This document shows, one piece after another, positions 7,644 to 16,362 of a stretch of DNA of 64,000 nucleotides. Source of the DNA: Plebeiibacterium marinum (lineage in GTDB: Bacteria; Bacteroidota; Bacteroidia; Bacteroidales; Marinilabiliaceae). The DNA lies in assembly GCF_026013615.1 (NCBI RefSeq), contig NZ_JAPDPI010000017.1:1-64000 (forward strand). The letters run 5' to 3'. A program made the position numbers and the translations under genes. Each line of letters opens with the position of its first letter. Position 1 is the stretch's first letter. The notes under the pieces are model-generated. The model made no database searches and was not told where the DNA came from. It was given only the letters and a program-made list of their open reading frames with translations.

Positions 7644-9707
7644 TCAGCCTGGACCAGCTCTTTTTCTTCGTTGCAAATCTCTTACTACAATATCCAAAGG
7701 ACTAACAACTGTTTTTAATGCATCATTAATAATGTGTGTATACCGTTGAGTTGTTTGTATACTATTATGACCAAGCAATTCCTGTACATACCTAATGTCT
7801 TGCCCTTGCTCTAACAAATGAGTAGCAAAACTATGACGTAACATATGCAAATACACTCTTCGCCTGATACCTGCCCTAACTGCCGCATCTTTTATAACAT
7901 TCGACATACTAGTCGTGCTATATGTTTTGCCCGGCTTTGATCCTTCAAACAAATATTTCTCAGGCCTGTATTCTTTTAAATATTTTTCTAATATTGATTT
8001 TACATGTCCCGATATAACCGAATATCGATCCTTCCCTCCTTTTCCGTCTTTTATAAAGATGCGATTCTTCTTAACATCTACATCTCTTAACATTAGTTTT
8101 TGGGCTTCACTTCTACGTAATCCAGCTCCATATATAACAGCTATCAATAATTTATGCTTTATATTATCTGTTACCAACAACATAGCCCCAACTTCATCAG
8201 TCGTAAAATAATCAGGTAAATAATGCTTCCTGCGCGGGCGTATAACACTATTTTCCGATATTTGATAAGAATGCACTCTCTCAAAGAAAAACTTAAAGGC
8301 GTTAATCATGTTATCCTGCATCGCTGTTGATTTTTCACGGTGCAACAACAAATAATCTCTAATATTTTCGTTTGTAATAAATGCCGGATGCAAATAATTG
8401 TTATACTCAATAAAACGCATAAAAGCACTCAGATACATAGCCTTGGTTTGTTTACTATATTCACTACCATTTAATGCATGTTCGTATTGTAACTTAAACA
8501 AATCATGCATTTTATGATATTGCATCACCCGGTAAAGTTTGGTTTCTATCTTTTCCTTTCCATACGGTTTCTGGTTGAATTCCCATAAAACATTACGAGA
8601 AGGATGCTTTAATGTAAACTCATTAAATAATGATCTAAAATAGCTGACACTTTTTTCTGTTTGTCCTGGCAGTCTGTAGGCTCTGCTAAAAAGTATTTCC
8701 TCATCTGCAGGCAACTTACTAATCTCTTCAAAATTATAATTGCCATGAAAATATAAAAACAAAATCATCCTGTCGGCAACGGGCACTACTCCTTCCAGAA
8801 TTCTGGAAATATCATTATAGGGTACATGAACTATCCCCGCTTCTATTCTCTCAGCTCTTTTAATATTAAAATAGAGGGTTTCCCAACTTAAACCTTTTTC
8901 ATAAAAAAACTTTATAGCTGCAATACATTGTTTTAATTGGGTTTCCCCTAAAATTTCTGACTGTTTTTTAACGTAGTGAAATAAATCTTTATATTCTAAT
9001 TCCTTAACATCCCTCCCCTCAAATCCCTTTAAAAAAACAGCAAAAAAATATGAATAAACATCCTTTGTCGAAGGACTTAATCGCTTTAAGTCAAGTAGCT
9101 TATTATAAAAATCATAAAACTCCTTTTCCGAAGCCTGTAGCGATTTTAACACCTTGATTTTTTTTGATATATATATAGATGTTTCACTCCTTCTATAATT
9201 CTTTACCTCAACTTCCTCCCTTGTAAAATCATAGCCTTCTTGTAAAAGAATATCTTTAATTTTCAGATACACCTCATTTGTACCCTCAAACATCCAATTC
9301 TTTTGCTTCTTCAGCCATAAACCTTTTCCCAGATTATTTATCCTGCTATACAAATCTGGACGATAGCCATGATCCAGGTAGATCTTTTTATTTATCTTAT
9401 CTATTTTTATTTTAACAGATGAAGTTGCCCCTGAGTTTGTATTTAATTGTTTTTCTGCATATGCTTCCAGATTATTTACTTCTCCAAAAATTAGTTTCGC
9501 AAAATTTAAACTTGCAAAACACCCCTGTAAATAGGATTTATAATCCTCCCGATATGGGATATACCAAAATTTATTAGATGAGCTATATTGTCTTCCCGGT
9601 AATAGTTTTACAACTTGATCAACTGGATTATTTGACTTATAATCAAATTTTAACACAATACTTTTTTGCTTTTTATAGGTGGCAGGATAAATAAAGATTG
9701 TACTCAT
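7644..9707 (-). CDS. Tandem-domain tyrosine recombinase, integron-integrase-like
   Basis: A site-specific recombinase of 687 residues from the ATG at 9707; the ORF track starts at a TTG at 9752. Numbered from the ATG: two HARP-like repeats (about 17-65 with KFWYIPYRED, and 97-160 with NWMFEG), a core-binding domain (196-280), a catalytic-like lobe lacking the first arginine (about 295-405, FHGNYNFEE where GLRRSE is expected), a second core-binding domain (417-480) and an intact catalytic domain (497-675). Catalytic residues: R531 in GAGLRRSE, K556, H621 and R624 in HMLRH, H647 in LLGH, Y656 in RYTHI. The tail TVVSPLD resembles the IntI ending, but the IntI-specific insertion between core motifs is missing. 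Usual relatives have 300-420 residues. The position beside the hairpin array points to cassette recombination. Confidence 0.9.
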   Translation of the reverse strand: MSTIFIYPATYKKQKSIVLKFDYKSNNPVDQVVKLLPGRQYSSSNKFWYIPYREDYKSYLQGCFASLNFAKLIFGEVNNLEAYAEKQLNTNSGATSSVKIKIDKINKKIYLDHGYRPDLYSRINNLGKGLWLKKQKNWMFEGTNEVYLKIKDILLQEGYDFTREEVEVKNYRRSETSIYISKKIKVLKSLQASEKEFYDFYNKLLDLKRLSPSTKDVYSYFFAVFLKGFEGRDVKELEYKDLFHYVKKQSEILGETQLKQCIAAIKFFYEKGLSWETLYFNIKRAERIEAGIVHVPYNDISRILEGVVPVADRMILFLYFHGNYNFEEISKLPADEEILFSRAYRLPGQTEKSVSYFRSLFNEFTLKHPSRNVLWEFNQKPYGKEKIETKLYRVMQYHKMHDLFKLQYEHALNGSEYSKQTKAMYLSAFMRFIEYNNYLHPAFITNENIRDYLLLHREKSTAMQDNMINAFKFFFERVHSYQISENSVIRPRRKHYLPDYFTTDEVGAMLLVTDNIKHKLLIAVIYGAGLRRSEAQKLMLRDVDVKKNRIFIKDGKGGKDRYSVISGHVKSILEKYLKEYRPEKYLFEGSKPGKTYSTTSMSNVIKDAAVRAGIRRRVYLHMLRHSFATHLLEQGQDIRYVQELLGHNSIQTTQRYTHIINDALKTVVSPLDIVVRDLQRRKRAGPG

Positions 9708-9819
9708 AATGTTAGCGTTGCAAAAATTTAAGGCATCTAAATATAGAAACAATGAACATCATTTACAAAAATACGGCTTATTTTTTATTCAAAAATTATG
9801 ATGTTTTATTGAACAAACA

Positions 9820-9852
9820 TTGAAGGAACCTTGAAGGAACCTCGAAGGAACC
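9820..9852. repeat. Three tandem 11-bp repeats upstream of the recombinase gene
   Basis: TTGAAGGAACC, TTGAAGGAACC and TCGAAGGAACC follow one another without spacers, about 110-145 bases upstream of the recombinase ATG. The period of about one helical turn would place identical contacts on one DNA face, as for an operator or accessory binding sites. The rest of 9708-10015 has no supportable gene; a 7-bp-phased repeat follows at 9954-9983. Confidence 0.7.
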
Positions 9853-9953
9853 CTTAATCATTCTTTCTTCAGTCTACAACCTTTTCCCCCAGGAATCTCT
9901 ATATCTTGTAATTTAACTTTTAAACTTTAATTAACATTCTGCACCTTGCAAAC

Positions 9954-9983
9954 AAGTCTCACATCTCTTATCTCAAGTCTGAC
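9954..9983. repeat. Degenerate heptad repeat
   Basis: The 7-base units AGTCTCA, CATCTCT, TATCTCA, AGTCTGA follow in phase. It is the first of several such loci and marks the return to core chromosome after the cassette region. Confidence 0.45.
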
Positions 9984-10015
9984 GATCAAATGTTATAGGT
10001 ATCTCCATAAAACAC

Positions 10016-10045
10016 AAAAGCCACCCGGAATCCGGATGGCTCTAT
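10016..10045 (-). terminator. Terminator of the acyl-CoA dehydrogenase gene
   Basis: The hairpin AGCCACCCGGAATCCGGATGGCT, read on the minus strand, is followed by TTTTGTGTTTTA about 35 bases behind the stop codon. Confidence 0.7.
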
Positions 10046-10075
10046 AACTATCATTTAAAAATATCTACTCCTTAC

Positions 10076-11782
10076 TTAAACATGTTTGTACAAACCAAGC
10101 TGGTCAAGATTAAAGCTATGGATAAACTCGGCCCTTGACTGGTTCTCTGCCTTTCCATAATTAATATAAATCTCAGTTGATGTTTTAAAAGAATCATCTC
10201 TTTGGGTATCTAACAACAACAAGTATCCCATAACAATATGACCAGCCATTTCAACCAAACGACGTGCATGAAAATCAACATACTCCAGATCTTTTACACT
10301 TGTAACGGTTTTAACAGCGTGAACATACTCTTCTGTCATACCGATTAATATGCGACGATAACCGTGCAACTCTGGCTTAAGTTCCATAGCCTCATACTCA
10401 CGAATCCTATCTACATAGCCTCCGGTTGTAACCCCCCTAATGGCAGCTACTACCTGAAGCTGAGTTGTTCCTTCGTAAATTGAAGTAATACGGGCATCCC
10501 GGTAAATACGCTCAATAGGGTAATCCTTCATAAACCCGGAGCCCCCATGAATTTGTAACGAATCGTAGGCCAATTGGTTACTATATTCACTACTCATACC
10601 TTTTAATAGCGGAGTAAAGAAATCAGCCATTTTTTGATAACGCTTCAATTCTTTTCTTTCTTCCGGCTCAAGCTTACGCTCCTCGCTAATGTGCATATAT
10701 GTTTTATATACATCAACCATACGCGATGTTTCATACAATAAGGTACGCGAAGCATCAAGTTTGGCCTTCATCAAAGAAAGCATTTCATATACTGCCGGGA
10801 ATTGAATAATAGGTTTACCAAACTGCTCACGCTCTTTGGCATATTGCAAAGCCTCGCGATAAGCAGACTCAGAAACACCTACCGATTGAGCGCCGATACC
10901 CAAACGGGCACCATTCATTAATGCCATCACATATTTGATTAATCCCATCTTACGCGAACCAACCAATTCTGCAGGCGCATTTTTAAATACAAGCTCACAA
11001 GTAGGCGAACCTTTAATACCCATTTTATTTTCTATACGACGAACAATAACAGCTTTCTCATTTCTATCGTATATAAACATAGATAAACCACGGCCATCAG
11101 TTGTTCCTTCCTCCGAACGGGCTAAAACTAATGAAACATGGCCATCTCCATTGGTAATAAAACGTTTTACTCCATTTAAGTACCACTTGCCATCCTCCTC
11201 ATTGTATGTTGCTTTTAACTGAACCGCCTGAAGGTCAGAACCTGCATCAGGCTCGGTTAAATCCATTGCTGCTGTTTCTCCGTTAGAGATACGGGGCAAA
11301 TATTTTTGCTTTTGCTCTTCGCTGGCGAATTCATTAATTGTTTCGGCACAATCCTGTAGTCCCCATATATTAACAAACCCGGCATCTGCACGCGACACGA
11401 TATCGGCAGCCATAATATAAGGAACAATCGGGAAATTCAACCCTTCGTACTTACGCGGCAAAGTAATTCCCATTAAACCTGCCTTAACCAGAGCATCAAG
11501 GTTCTCCTGGGTGCCTTTGGCATAAATTACTTCATTATCCACAATTTTTGGACCTTCCTGATCCACACTCTCTGCATTTGGAGCTACAATATCACCACAA
11601 ATCTCTCCCACAATTTCCAAAACCTTTTCATAGCTATCCATGGCATCTTCAAAATCCATTGGGGCATAATCAAACTTATCCTTATCGGTAAAATTACGCT
11701 CTTTCAATGCCACAATTTTCTCCATCAACGGATGTGTTAGATGGAACTTTAATTCGGGGTTATCTGTAAAAAAATTAGCCAT
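10076..11782 (-). CDS. Acyl-CoA dehydrogenase, long form
   Basis: A flavoenzyme that oxidises an acyl-CoA to the 2-enoyl-CoA and passes electrons to ETF. The 568 residues exceed the usual 380 because of an extra C-terminal helical domain, as in the long (AcdA/FadE5-like) group. Visible motifs: substrate/FAD contacts MDLTEPDAGSD (173-183), the FAD region IHGGSGF (411-417), and YEGTTQLQ with the likely catalytic base E437. It is cytoplasmic with no signal peptide. The genes for EtfA and EtfB lie directly upstream in the same direction with gaps of about 85-100 bases, so the three probably act together in fatty-acid or branched-chain acyl oxidation. The substrate chain length cannot be read from sequence. 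Confidence 0.93.
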   Translation of the reverse strand: MANFFTDNPELKFHLTHPLMEKIVALKERNFTDKDKFDYAPMDFEDAMDSYEKVLEIVGEICGDIVAPNAESVDQEGPKIVDNEVIYAKGTQENLDALVKAGLMGITLPRKYEGLNFPIVPYIMAADIVSRADAGFVNIWGLQDCAETINEFASEEQKQKYLPRISNGETAAMDLTEPDAGSDLQAVQLKATYNEEDGKWYLNGVKRFITNGDGHVSLVLARSEEGTTDGRGLSMFIYDRNEKAVIVRRIENKMGIKGSPTCELVFKNAPAELVGSRKMGLIKYVMALMNGARLGIGAQSVGVSESAYREALQYAKEREQFGKPIIQFPAVYEMLSLMKAKLDASRTLLYETSRMVDVYKTYMHISEERKLEPEERKELKRYQKMADFFTPLLKGMSSEYSNQLAYDSLQIHGGSGFMKDYPIERIYRDARITSIYEGTTQLQVVAAIRGVTTGGYVDRIREYEAMELKPELHGYRRILIGMTEEYVHAVKTVTSVKDLEYVDFHARRLVEMAGHIVMGYLLLLDTQRDDSFKTSTEIYINYGKAENQSRAEFIHSFNLDQLGLYKHV

Positions 11783-11795
11783 TTTCTTATTTTTT

Positions 11796-11830
11796 AGATA
11801 ATAGACTCAGAGACACAAGATCATAGACAT
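11796..11830. repeat. Degenerate heptad repeat
   Basis: In-phase units AGATAAT, AGACTCA, GAGACAC, AAGATCA, TAGACAT lie in the gap between the dehydrogenase and etfA. Confidence 0.4.
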
Positions 11831-11867
11831 CATCTGTCTAAAAACCTCTCATCCCTTATTTAACAGT

Positions 11868-12887
11868 CTATTTTGTGTTCTTTTTATAAAGTTTAATCAG
11901 TTTTGGAACAATGTCGTTCACATCGCCATTAATCACATAATCAGCAATTTTATTGATAGGTGCATTTGAATCGTTATTGATTGCAATAATCATTGATGAT
12001 TCTTCCATACCTGCCGTATGCTGAATTTGCCCGGATATACCACAAGCAATATATAATTTAGGACGAACCGTAACCCCGGTTTGTCCGATTTGACGCTCAT
12101 GATCGGCAAATCCTGCATCAACTGCAGCCCTTGACGCACCAACTTCGGCACTTAGCACATCTGCCAGTTGATATAACTGATTAAACCCTTCTTTTGAACC
12201 CATACCATAACCTCCGGCAACAATAATCGAAGAATTTTTTATGTTGACTTTTGATTTTTCCATATGACGTTCAATTACCTTAACAACCAAATCTTCTGGT
12301 TTTAGGATTTTATCAACGTCAATTTCCTTTATTTCACCTTTATAGCTAGCATCATGAATTTCCATTTTCATAACCCCTTCACGAACGGTAGCCATTTGCG
12401 GACGACAATCCGGGTTAATAATAGTGGCTACAATGTTGCCTCCAAAAGCAGGTCGGATCTGATAAAGAAGATCTTTATATTCTTTACCCGCCTTCTTATC
12501 TGAATGATCTCCAATTTCCAATGCAGTACAGTCTGCAGTTAACCCACTAAACAAAGCAGAAGAAACCCTTGGTCCCAGGTCCCTGCCTAATGTAGACGCC
12601 CCCAGCAAACAAACTTCCGGCTTTTCGGCTTTAAATAAATCAACAATTATTGAAGTATATGGAAGAGTAGTATAAAACTCCAACCTTTTGTCATCTCCCA
12701 GGTGTATAACATCAACACCATAAGGATAAATCTGACTTTCAATTCCTTTTATATTATGACCCAAAGCTACTGCTTCCAGTTTGCAATTAAGGTCGTTGGC
12801 TAAAGATCTCCCTTTAGTAAGCAATTCTAAACTTACATCAGCAACCTTGCCTTCTTCTATTTCGCAAATTACAAATACGTTACCCAT
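11868..12887 (-). CDS. etfA: Electron transfer flavoprotein subunit alpha
   Basis: The FAD-binding half of the ETF heterodimer, which takes electrons from acyl-CoA dehydrogenases and hands them to the quinone pool. The 339 residues match the family. The N-terminal half is the alpha/beta domain shared with EtfB; the C-terminal FAD domain is clear from GGYGMGSKEGF, VGASRAAVDAGF, GQTGVTVRPKLYIACGISG and IQHTAGMEES. It lies behind etfB (100-base gap) and before the acyl-CoA dehydrogenase, forming a functional trio. The gap to etfB holds heptad-phased repeats and no visible terminator, so co-transcription is likely. Confidence 0.96.
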   Translation of the reverse strand: MGNVFVICEIEEGKVADVSLELLTKGRSLANDLNCKLEAVALGHNIKGIESQIYPYGVDVIHLGDDKRLEFYTTLPYTSIIVDLFKAEKPEVCLLGASTLGRDLGPRVSSALFSGLTADCTALEIGDHSDKKAGKEYKDLLYQIRPAFGGNIVATIINPDCRPQMATVREGVMKMEIHDASYKGEIKEIDVDKILKPEDLVVKVIERHMEKSKVNIKNSSIIVAGGYGMGSKEGFNQLYQLADVLSAEVGASRAAVDAGFADHERQIGQTGVTVRPKLYIACGISGQIQHTAGMEESSMIIAINNDSNAPINKIADYVINGDVNDIVPKLIKLYKKNTK

Positions 12888-12905
12888 TTTTTCTTTAAGA
12901 TTTTT

Positions 12906-12933
12906 AGATATGAGATAAGAGATTATAGACTAT
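12906..12933. repeat. Degenerate heptad repeat
   Basis: In-phase units AGATATG, AGATAAG, AGATTAT, AGACTAT lie between etfA and etfB. Confidence 0.5.
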
Positions 12934-12987
12934 AACTCCAAACTTTATCTCATCTAATAAATAAAAATGATTACAATAATTATCACT

Positions 12988-13935
12988 TTATCCGATAGTG
13001 TGGTTTTCGATCAACTCTACTATTAACTCTTCCAGCTCAGATTCATCAGATGAAATCTTTTTTGCTTCCTTTGCCTGGAAAACAACGTTTTCAATCTTTT
13101 TAACCTTTGTTGGAGAACCAGAAAGACCTAACCAATTGATATCTGTTTCAATATCATTAACGCTCCACTCCTCAATTTTTAAATAAGGACGGTCAGCTGT
13201 TAAATCCATGTAATCTTCACTTTGATCCTGAATTTCGGTAACTGTTTTGGCATGTTTATATTTCTGAACCTTCTTGGCATTTCTTGGGCGACAATCAGGG
13301 GCAGAAGCATTTACTGTCAGAACACACGGAAATGTGGTTCCTACTGTTTCAACACCTCTTTCAAGCCTTCTTTTAATTACTAAAGATCCCTTAATATTTA
13401 ATGATACTTCATCTGCCAGTATGGCATGGGGCACACCATATTTATCATCTTCAGCAACTATACCTTCTGTAACCGATACAATTTCCTCGGCATAAGTAAC
13501 CTGAGGCAATCCTAATTTTTCGGCAACCTGAGGCCCTACTTGAGCGGTGTCTCCATCAATAGCCTGTCTTCCTGCAATAATGATATCGTAATCACTTATT
13601 TTTTTAATGGCACATGAAATGGCGTATGAAGTTGCAAGTGTGTCTGATCCGGCAAAAGCCCTGTCTGTTAACAAATAACCATTATCCGCACCTCTGTATA
13701 AGCCTTCGCGAATAATATCAGCAGCACGTCCAGGCCCCATCGTTAAAATGGTTACTTCTGAACCTGGATATCTATCCTTTAACCTTAAAGCTTGCTCCAA
13801 TGCATTTAAATCTTCCGGGTTGAAGATGGCAGGCAAAGCCGCACGGTTAACCGTTCCATCTGCCTTCATTGCATCTTTTCCAACATTTCTGGTGTCGGGA
13901 ACCTGCTTAGCAAGGACAATAATTTTTAATCCCAT
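12988..13935 (-). CDS. etfB: Electron transfer flavoprotein subunit beta
   Basis: The AMP-binding partner of EtfA. The N-terminus MGLKIIVLAKQVPDT, the segment FNPEDLNALEQALRLKD and the signature-like AGRQAIDGDTAQVGPQVAEKLGLPQ are family hallmarks. At 315 residues it is longer than the 250-260 of the simplest forms, with an extended C-terminus (from about 250) that may be the recognition or tail helix. It is the first gene of the etfB-etfA-acyl-CoA dehydrogenase row on the minus strand, so the promoter should be in 13936-14100; I see only weak candidates there. Confidence 0.95.
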   Translation of the reverse strand: MGLKIIVLAKQVPDTRNVGKDAMKADGTVNRAALPAIFNPEDLNALEQALRLKDRYPGSEVTILTMGPGRAADIIREGLYRGADNGYLLTDRAFAGSDTLATSYAISCAIKKISDYDIIIAGRQAIDGDTAQVGPQVAEKLGLPQVTYAEEIVSVTEGIVAEDDKYGVPHAILADEVSLNIKGSLVIKRRLERGVETVGTTFPCVLTVNASAPDCRPRNAKKVQKYKHAKTVTEIQDQSEDYMDLTADRPYLKIEEWSVNDIETDINWLGLSGSPTKVKKIENVVFQAKEAKKISSDESELEELIVELIENHTIG

Positions 13936-14099
13936 ATTTTATATGATTTTAAGAGTGAGAAATTTTTTCAATGGCTAGCAAATTTAAAAAATCCATTGAA
14001 TTACACAATCTATCAGAAGTAAAAATCAACAAAACAGTATAAATTTTGTTTTAAATAATACTAACAAGAAAAATACTATTTCATTGTAAAACCGAATTT

Positions 14100-14210
14100 C
14101 TCACCCCTTGTCCCCCGAAAGGGGAAGCCTCTCGCACTATGTGGGTTGAGACTCTCCCTTCAGAGCCTGTCCCGAAATTGTATTCGGGAGAGTTGGAGGG
14201 CGCGGGTTGG
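14100..14210. repeat. Structured dispersed repeat, copy 1
   Basis: It begins CTCACCCCTTG and contains AAAGGGGAAG, TCTCCCTT, the inverted repeat ACTCTCCC/GGGAGAGT and the inner hairpin CCCGAA/TTCGGG. A related copy starts at 59899. It occupies much of the 328-base space between etfB and msrB, is GC-richer than its surroundings and encodes nothing recognisable. Confidence 0.6.
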
Positions 14211-14263
14211 AATAAATTCGGGTTTTAGTGCAGAGATTAATTATAAACACAAAAACCAACCAT

Positions 14264-14728
14264 ATGAAAACGCTATTATTTATTATTTTATCATTTACAA
14301 TATCAAACAAAATGGACGCTCAAAAAAAACAATACAACCCTTTAACCCAAGATGAAAAAAGGGTAATTATTGACAAGGGGACAGAAATGCCCTTTACAGG
14401 AAAATATAACAGCAATAAAAATTCGGGCACATACATTTGTAAACAATGCAACGCTCCTTTATACAAAAGCTCTGATAAATTTGACTCTAATTGTGGATGG
14501 CCTAGTTTTGATGACGAAATACGAGGGGCTGTAAAACGGATTCCTGACAAAGATGGCAGAAGAACTGAGATTGTATGCAATAACTGTAATGGTCATTTAG
14601 GACACGTATTTTTTAACGAAGGCTTTACTACTAAAAACACAAGACATTGTGTAAATTCTATTTCACTTAACTTTATCCACACAGACTCGATTCCTCCCGA
14701 AATAATAAAAACAGAAAAAAGGGAGTAG
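14264..14728 (+). CDS. msrB: Peptide-methionine (R)-S-oxide reductase, secreted
   Basis: Reduces methionine-R-sulfoxide in oxidised proteins. The ATG at 14264 is chosen over an upstream GTG (14228) because it gives a signal-peptide-like start (MKTLLFIILSFTIS), so the enzyme probably acts in the periplasm or as a lipid-free exported protein. Zinc-site pairs CKQC and CNNC, the substrate motif CGWPSF, GHLGHVF, and the catalytic cysteine in RHCVNS are all present. The length (154 residues) fits a single-domain MsrB; no MsrA domain is fused. A Bacteroides-type promoter for the next gene follows immediately. Confidence 0.95.
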   Translation: MKTLLFIILSFTISNKMDAQKKQYNPLTQDEKRVIIDKGTEMPFTGKYNSNKNSGTYICKQCNAPLYKSSDKFDSNCGWPSFDDEIRGAVKRIPDKDGRRTEIVCNNCNGHLGHVFFNEGFTTKNTRHCVNSISLNFIHTDSIPPEIIKTEKRE

Positions 14729-14731
14729 TAA

Positions 14732-14762
14732 TTTTAATTAAGAAAAAATCAGTTTATTTTTG
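14732..14762 (+). promoter_or_regulatory. Bacteroides-type promoter for the DUF3078 gene
   Basis: The -7 element TATTTTTG (14755-14762) fits TAnnTTTG, and TTTT lies 19 bases upstream where TTTG is expected. The predicted start would give a 5' leader of about 80 bases. Confidence 0.45.
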
Positions 14763-14851
14763 CACACAATATTTTATATGTTGAGAATTTATATCTCATT
14801 GTATAATTTACATTAAGGAAGTGTTCATCTAATAAATTGCATTATATCAAT

Positions 14852-16267
14852 ATGTTTTCATTTCAGTCAACTCAACTTTATTTTCTGCGTTTATTATTAA
14901 TTTTATGCATCCCTGCAACTTTCAATACCAATGATATTACTGCACAAAAAGGCATGTATCATACCTTTTATATAGATTCCCTAATTAAGAACACCACAAT
15001 AAACGATAGCCTTGACTATAACATTGAAAAATGGAAAGCCTTACCTCTTGATCAACGTTTTTTTATTTTAGACACTATAGAATATAATAGAAATCAAACA
15101 TCCACCTTGATTCCTAATGTAAGAAATTACAAAGACTTTGTGATGAGCTTAAAGTTTTATCCCGATCCAAACCTTAAAATAGATTTTAAACCAACCCTGG
15201 TAAACAAGGAACTGTTATATCAGGAAGATGGCTATTTTTTTGTTTTGAACAACAACAGGCAAACTGATTTTATTAAAACAGAACCTTTTTCAATCAAAAA
15301 GAAAAATGAAGAAATCTTTATTTCAAATCCTCACCTGGTAAAACACGTATTAAAAACCATACCCGAACCACATAGGTTAATCACCGACAGGCAACATTTA
15401 AACAAAAGATCTGCTGAAGAGGGGATCAGGAGTCTTTTAACACGCGATATAAACAAACCCGACAAACTAAAAGAAAAGAAAAAAATTAAAGGCCCCTGGA
15501 CATTAACAGGTATAGAAAGCATTCAACTATCGCAGGCATATCTTGAAAACTGGACAAAAGGTGGTGAAAACTCGGTATCCTTATTGAGTGATTTGCTTTT
15601 AAATGCCAATTACAAAAAGGATAAAAATGAATGGGAAAACTACGTACGCCATAAAGTAGGAGTAATAAGCTCTGAAAGCTATGCCACACAAATTAATACC
15701 GACCAGATTGAAATGAATAGTAAATACGGTATGAAAGCATCAAAAAGATGGTACTATTCTGCATTATACGATTTTAAGACTCAATTCTTCAATGGTTACA
15801 ATAATAAAAACAGGGAAGAAATAATCTCGGGATTTATGTCGCCGGCCTATTTTACCGTTGCCTTAGGCATGGATTACAAAAAAGATAAAGTTTTTACTTT
15901 GCTGCTCTCTCCCCTTACTGCCAAACTAACCTACGTTATGGATACGGTTAAGGTGAATCAGGATAAATACATTAAAAACGGTAAGCTGGAAGGAAAAAGA
16001 TCTGCATTTAGTAACGGAGCATCGATAGTAAACAATATCAACTGGAAAATATCCACCGAATTATCCCTTGTCTCAAAAATAGATGCCTATATTAGTTATT
16101 TTACTAAAGACGACATACAACAAGTTGATTGGGAATTGATTTTTAACATGAGAGTAAACAGGTTTTTATCAACCAGAATCAACACGCAACTCAGATATTT
16201 TAATAATGAATCAGATAAAATTCAGTTAAGAGAGAATTTTACCATTGGGTTTAATTACAAATTTTAG
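14852..16267 (+). CDS. DUF3078 outer-membrane-type protein
   Basis: An exported protein of 471 residues from the ATG; the track begins at a TTG 15 bases earlier. It has a hydrophobic N-terminal signal (YFLRLLLILCIPATF) followed by a linker, and from about residue 210 the DUF3078 signature WTLTGIESIQLSQAYLENW with TKGGENS. The C-terminal half alternates polar and aromatic strands and ends in an aromatic residue (YKF), which suggests a beta-barrel in the outer membrane. The function of DUF3078 proteins is unknown. A promoter lies behind msrB. The first 200 residues are outside the named domain and unassigned. Confidence 0.85.
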   Translation: MFSFQSTQLYFLRLLLILCIPATFNTNDITAQKGMYHTFYIDSLIKNTTINDSLDYNIEKWKALPLDQRFFILDTIEYNRNQTSTLIPNVRNYKDFVMSLKFYPDPNLKIDFKPTLVNKELLYQEDGYFFVLNNNRQTDFIKTEPFSIKKKNEEIFISNPHLVKHVLKTIPEPHRLITDRQHLNKRSAEEGIRSLLTRDINKPDKLKEKKKIKGPWTLTGIESIQLSQAYLENWTKGGENSVSLLSDLLLNANYKKDKNEWENYVRHKVGVISSESYATQINTDQIEMNSKYGMKASKRWYYSALYDFKTQFFNGYNNKNREEIISGFMSPAYFTVALGMDYKKDKVFTLLLSPLTAKLTYVMDTVKVNQDKYIKNGKLEGKRSAFSNGASIVNNINWKISTELSLVSKIDAYISYFTKDDIQQVDWELIFNMRVNRFLSTRINTQLRYFNNESDKIQLRENFTIGFNYKF

Positions 16268-16325
16268 CCTTTCATCAAATAATTTATGCTTTTCGTAAAT
16301 TTTAACATTTTTTCACTAAATATTT

Positions 16326-16356
16326 TTTGGCACAAACAATTAAGCCATTATATTTG
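16326..16356 (+). promoter_or_regulatory. Near-perfect Bacteroides-type promoter
   Basis: TTTG (16326-16329), a 19-base spacer, then TATATTTG (16349-16356): an exact match to the phylum's -33/-7 consensus. The predicted start is near 16363, about 200 bases before the next ORF and about 90 before a terminator hairpin. Confidence 0.7.
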
Positions 16357-16362
16357 TAATAG

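Larger units (their letters stand above)
33..9707 (-). mobile_element. Integron-like cassette array with its own tyrosine recombinase
   Basis: Seen: five hairpin sites (Z 33-95, A 941-1075, B 4058-4120, C 5837-5903, D 6703-6846) and one simple boundary (E 7295-7304) divide 89-7303 into five cassettes of about 0.5-3 kb, next to a tyrosine recombinase gene. Cassette ends are self-complementary in every case: 89-99/938-948 (10 of 11), 1066-1074/4058-4066 (9/9), 4113-4121/5837-5845 (8/9), 5896-5910/6703-6717 (13/15), 6837-6845/7295-7303 (9/9). Known: in integrons R'' (RYYYAAC) and R' (GTTRRRY) of one circular cassette pair with each other in just this way. Inferred: an integron-like or convergent system. 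Four of five cassettes have their gene on the minus strand with the hairpin at the gene's 3' side, the classical layout. The array may continue left of the window. Confidence 0.65.

Noticed and set aside
1-9707. Classical (IntI-type) mobile integron
   Set aside because: The recombinase lacks the IntI-specific insertion, is twice the normal length and is oriented towards the cassettes; no resistance genes or 3' conserved segment. Hence only 'integron-like'.
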